The notes below the pieces were generated by a model, which saw only the letters and a program-made list of their open reading frames with translations, made no database searches and was not told where the DNA came from. Below, in pieces: positions 14,450-15,992 of a stretch of DNA of 15,992 bases; position 1 is the first letter of the stretch; every line of letters starts with the position of its first letter. A program made the translations under genes and the position numbers. Source of the stretch: Faecalicatena sp. (lineage in GTDB: Bacteria > Bacillota > Clostridia > Lachnospirales > Lachnospiraceae); assembly GCA_009774255.1 (NCBI GenBank), contig VSNK01000118.1, positions 1 to 15,992 on the forward strand, in the 5' to 3' direction.

Positions 14450-15028
14450 TTACGCCTCCTCAATTTTTTTGTACTCTGTGGCCGGCCGTATGCATTTTAG
14501 CAGCGAACTGCTGACTGCCCGGGCGTATTGATCCGGCTCCTCTTCCATCCCTTCTGCAATCCAGCGCTGCAGCAGCAGGGAAAATCCTCCTGTAGAATAA
14601 TCTGCGAAATATTCTATTTCCCGGTCATTTGTCCAGTCTCCGCCGCCGATTCGGGCTTTTACGACCGCTCCGGAGGCACGGCTGAGCTCATAGTACAGCA
14701 TTTCGTCCAGGCCGCATCGGTGCATCAGCAGCAGACTGTCCCGATAATGATGCCAAAATGTAAAATATTCCAGGGCAATCCGGCTGATATCGTATCCTTC
14801 TAATGCAGGAGCCTTGCCGCGATACTCCTGACATAGCCTGGAAAAATAACAGTGGAGCACTTCGTCCTTTTCATGATACAGCCTGTAAAATGTCCGGCGG
14901 GACACATCCGCCCTTTCGGCAATCTCGGATACGGTAATCCGGGCATAAGGCTTCTCTTCCATGATCAAAAACAGCGCTTCCTCTATCATTCTGCAAGATT
15001 GCTCCTTCTGCTTTTGATGGCCGTTCAT
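14450..15028 (-). CDS. TetR-family transcriptional regulator
   Basis: A 192-residue regulator. The N-terminal helix-turn-helix covers about residues 13-60, with ITVSEIAERADVSRRTFYRL and YHEKDEVL being the typical TetR signature. The C-terminal ligand/dimer domain is variable and includes a FTFWHHYRDSLLLMHRCGLD stretch similar to TetR_C_7-type regulators. AGGAGG (15036-15041) is 7 nt before the ATG. It is first in the minus-strand operon with methyltransferase and MATE exporter, and divergent to the flavodoxin-like gene. Two dyads in the divergent gap (15054-15079 and 15256-15269) are possible binding sites. It probably represses the operon until a toxic ligand is present, as is usual for TetR proteins next to exporters. 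Confidence 0.93.
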   Translation of the reverse strand: MNGHQKQKEQSCRMIEEALFLIMEEKPYARITVSEIAERADVSRRTFYRLYHEKDEVLHCYFSRLCQEYRGKAPALEGYDISRIALEYFTFWHHYRDSLLLMHRCGLDEMLYYELSRASGAVVKARIGGGDWTNDREIEYFADYSTGGFSLLLQRWIAEGMEEEPDQYARAVSSSLLKCIRPATEYKKIEEA

Positions 15029-15053
15029 TCTGTTTCCTCCTGATAAAGTGTAC

Positions 15054-15079
15054 TAAATAGGCCGTCCCCGGCCTATTTA
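15054..15079 (-). promoter_or_regulatory. Perfect 11-bp dyad upstream of tetR
   Basis: TAAATAGGCCG and CGGCCTATTTA are separated by TCCC. The dyad lies 26 nt upstream of the tetR ATG, ahead of its ribosome site. A dyad of this length could be an operator of the TetR protein or a transcript hairpin. In the minus direction TTTAAA and TATTTA, 16 nt apart, flank its core as a weak promoter candidate. Which role applies cannot be decided from sequence. Confidence 0.5.
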
Positions 15080-15138
15080 AAGTTGCCTTACGGCACAAGA
15101 GGCCGGATTCCAACCTCAGTACATACCGTCCTGTGACC

Positions 15139-15175
15139 GCGCAGCGTGGTACACGGCCAAGGAATGAACAGTAGC
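15139..15175. repeat. Degenerate match to the right end of the MITE
   Basis: The stretch reads GCAGCGTGGTACA, then CCAAGGAATGAACAGTAGC. It parallels the right end of the element at 8940-9140, which has GCAGCGGGGTGCA followed by GCGCCATGAACAGTAAC. Upstream, TTGCCTTACGGCAC (15083-15096) echoes TTGCCTACGGCAG of the repeat at 11851. No left end or target duplication is recognisable, so this is probably an old, decayed copy in the tetR/flavodoxin divergent region. Confidence 0.4.
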
Positions 15176-15214
15176 GCGCAAATTGCGGCTTTTGTAGCAC
15201 TTGCTTCCCACGCC

Positions 15215-15243
15215 TTGCGTTTTCCTGTTTAACAGTATACTAT
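15215..15243 (+). promoter_or_regulatory. Candidate sigma-A promoter of the flavodoxin-like gene
   Basis: TTGCGT (15215-15220) and TACTAT (15238-15243) with 17 nt spacing; TATACT two bases earlier is an alternative -10. The start site would fall near 15250, giving a leader of about 45 nt that contains the dyad at 15256-15269. Confidence 0.5.
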
Positions 15244-15255
15244 AAAAAAAGAACC

Positions 15256-15269
15256 GTCACAAGTGTGAC
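15256..15269 (+). promoter_or_regulatory. Dyad GTCACA-AG-TGTGAC, candidate operator
   Basis: A perfect 6-bp inverted repeat with a 2-nt centre, just downstream of the likely transcription start and 26 nt before the ATG of the flavodoxin-like gene. Its position suits a repressor site. The adjacent TetR protein is the obvious candidate binder, but the dyad at 15054-15079 has a different sequence, so both cannot simply be the same operator. Confidence 0.45.
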
Positions 15270-15295
15270 ATTTTATTTTTGAAGGAGGATTTTGT

Positions 15296-15862
15296 ATGAG
15301 TGAGATTGTTGTGATATATGAATCGAAATATGGCTATACCAGGCGCTATGCCGAGTGGATCGGGGAGGCGCTGTCCTGCCCTGTGTTTGAGCGGAAAGCC
15401 TTTCATTCTCGGGATTTCTCGCAATATGAAGTCGTTATCTACGGAGGCGGCCTGTACGCAGGCGGGATCAGCGGCGTCCGTTTTATCCGGCGAAGCTTAA
15501 AGCTGCTGGCAGGGAAAAAGCTCCTTTTGTTTACCTGCGGCCTTGCGGATCCGGACAGTCCCGGTAACATTTCCAATATCCGCAAGTCTCTGGAAAAGGA
15601 GTTTTCCGGGAAAATACCGGAGCAGATTCGCCTGTTCCACCTGCGGGGCGGAATTGATTACTCCCGACTGAGTTTTGTGCACAGGTCAATGATGTCCATG
15701 CTCCGCAAAATGCTGCTTAAAAAGGAGGAAAGCAGCCGCAGCGAGGAGGACCGGCAGATCATCAAGACCTATGGACAATGTTTGGATTTTACAGACCCCA
15801 AAAGCATCCGTCCGCTGGTAGAATATGCGGAGTCGATTTTACGCCATCTGCACGTCTCTTAA
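15296..15862 (+). CDS. Flavodoxin-domain protein (protoporphyrinogen-oxidase/HemG-like size)
   Basis: A 188-residue flavodoxin-fold protein. The FMN phosphate loop is YESKYGYTRRYAEWI at residues 8-22 (S-x-x-G-x-T-type). The second strand region YEVVIYGGGLYAGGISGV (44-61) corresponds to the FMN-ring-contacting loop, and KKLLLFTCGLADP (74-86) to the third strand. The C-terminal RSMMSMLRKMLLKKEESSRS segment resembles the extension seen in HemG-like and related flavodoxin proteins. It probably acts as an NAD(P)H- or ferredoxin-linked electron carrier; substrate unknown. AAGGAGG (15282-15288) lies 7 nt before the ATG. It is divergent from tetR. The last six codons and stop form one arm of a perfect 23-bp inverted repeat. 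Confidence 0.85.
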   Translation: MSEIVVIYESKYGYTRRYAEWIGEALSCPVFERKAFHSRDFSQYEVVIYGGGLYAGGISGVRFIRRSLKLLAGKKLLLFTCGLADPDSPGNISNIRKSLEKEFSGKIPEQIRLFHLRGGIDYSRLSFVHRSMMSMLRKMLLKKEESSRSEEDRQIIKTYGQCLDFTDPKSIRPLVEYAESILRHLHVS

Positions 15863-15910
15863 CCGACGGTGTAGCGGGCTACGTCTAGGTTAAGAGACGT
15901 GCAGATGGCG
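15842..15910. repeat. Perfect 23-bp inverted repeat spanning the flavodoxin stop codon
   Basis: Bases 15842-15864 (starting CGCCATCTGCACGTC) are the exact reverse complement of 15888-15910. The loop of 23 nt can form its own small stem (GAC/GTC and GTAG/CTAC around CGGG). The left arm includes the last codons and the TAA. No T-run follows the right arm, so it is not a standard Rho-independent terminator, though an RNA hairpin this strong should still affect the transcript end. Confidence 0.85.
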
Positions 15911-15956
15911 CGGATAGCGAGTACTATTACTTTAAGATTAATGCAAAGATGTACTA

Positions 15957-15992
15957 GATGCGTTACAGTTCGCGGACGGTTAGGCCATGAAC
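15957..15992. repeat. Inverted copy of the MITE-type palindrome, cut by the window end
   Basis: GATGCGTTACAGTT followed by CGCGGACGGTTAGGCCATG and AAC is the reverse complement of the left end of the 8940 element plus five inner bases (8947-8981 region): 31 of 35 compared bases agree. The other arm of the palindrome should lie just beyond the window. Whether a full element or only this palindrome is present cannot be seen, but the DNA to its left (15863-15956) does not match the rest of the 201-bp element. Confidence 0.65.

Noticed and set aside
15842..15910. Calling the 23-bp inverted repeat a simple Rho-independent terminator.
   Set aside because: No T-run follows the right arm and the loop is 23 nt, so it was listed as a repeat.
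1..15992. CRISPR array, tRNA, rRNA or replication origin.
   Set aside because: No regularly spaced direct repeats, cloverleaf or known origin features were seen by eye.

Overview
The window looks like the chromosome of a gut-type Firmicute, most likely Lachnospiraceae or a related Clostridium. Gene families, strong AGGAGG-type ribosome binding sites, and the mix of moderately GC-rich core genes with AT-rich accessory DNA all fit. No rRNA, tRNA or CRISPR array was seen.

Region 1 (9-5636, + strand) is an agmatine deiminase energy pathway: agmatine deiminase, putrescine carbamoyltransferase, carbamate kinase and a 440-residue NhaC-type transporter, followed by a YitT-family membrane protein. 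The three enzymes convert agmatine to putrescine, CO2 and ammonia with gain of ATP. The transporter sits where an agmatine/putrescine exchanger is expected. A dense cluster of inverted repeats (5655-5778) separates this from a MATE exporter gene (5812-7179).

Region 2 (7189-8821, - strand) is a gene graveyard. One AAA-ATPase/PD-(D/E)XK nuclease gene appears split into two collinear pieces about 1.1 kb apart. Between the pieces lie the 3' end of a large serine recombinase, the 5' end of a DUF262-type gene fused to it, and an apparently intact hicA-hicB toxin-antitoxin pair with a near-consensus promoter. At 8940-9140 is a 201-bp MITE-like element with imperfect terminal inverted repeats and an 8-bp target duplication.

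Region 3 (9177-12118, + strand) holds a P-loop nucleotide-kinase-like gene and a DUF5131 radical-SAM-like gene in tandem. Next come an ECF sigma factor and its probable membrane anti-sigma factor, a structured repeat related to the MITE, and a 51-codon unknown gene.

Region 4 (12183-15992) is a - strand operon tetR / SAM methyltransferase / MATE exporter, with a divergent + strand flavodoxin-like gene. The intergenic region carries two perfect dyads that could be operators. The flavodoxin gene ends in a perfect 23-bp inverted repeat that includes its stop codon. The window closes inside another copy of the MITE-type palindrome, in inverted orientation relative to the one at 8940.
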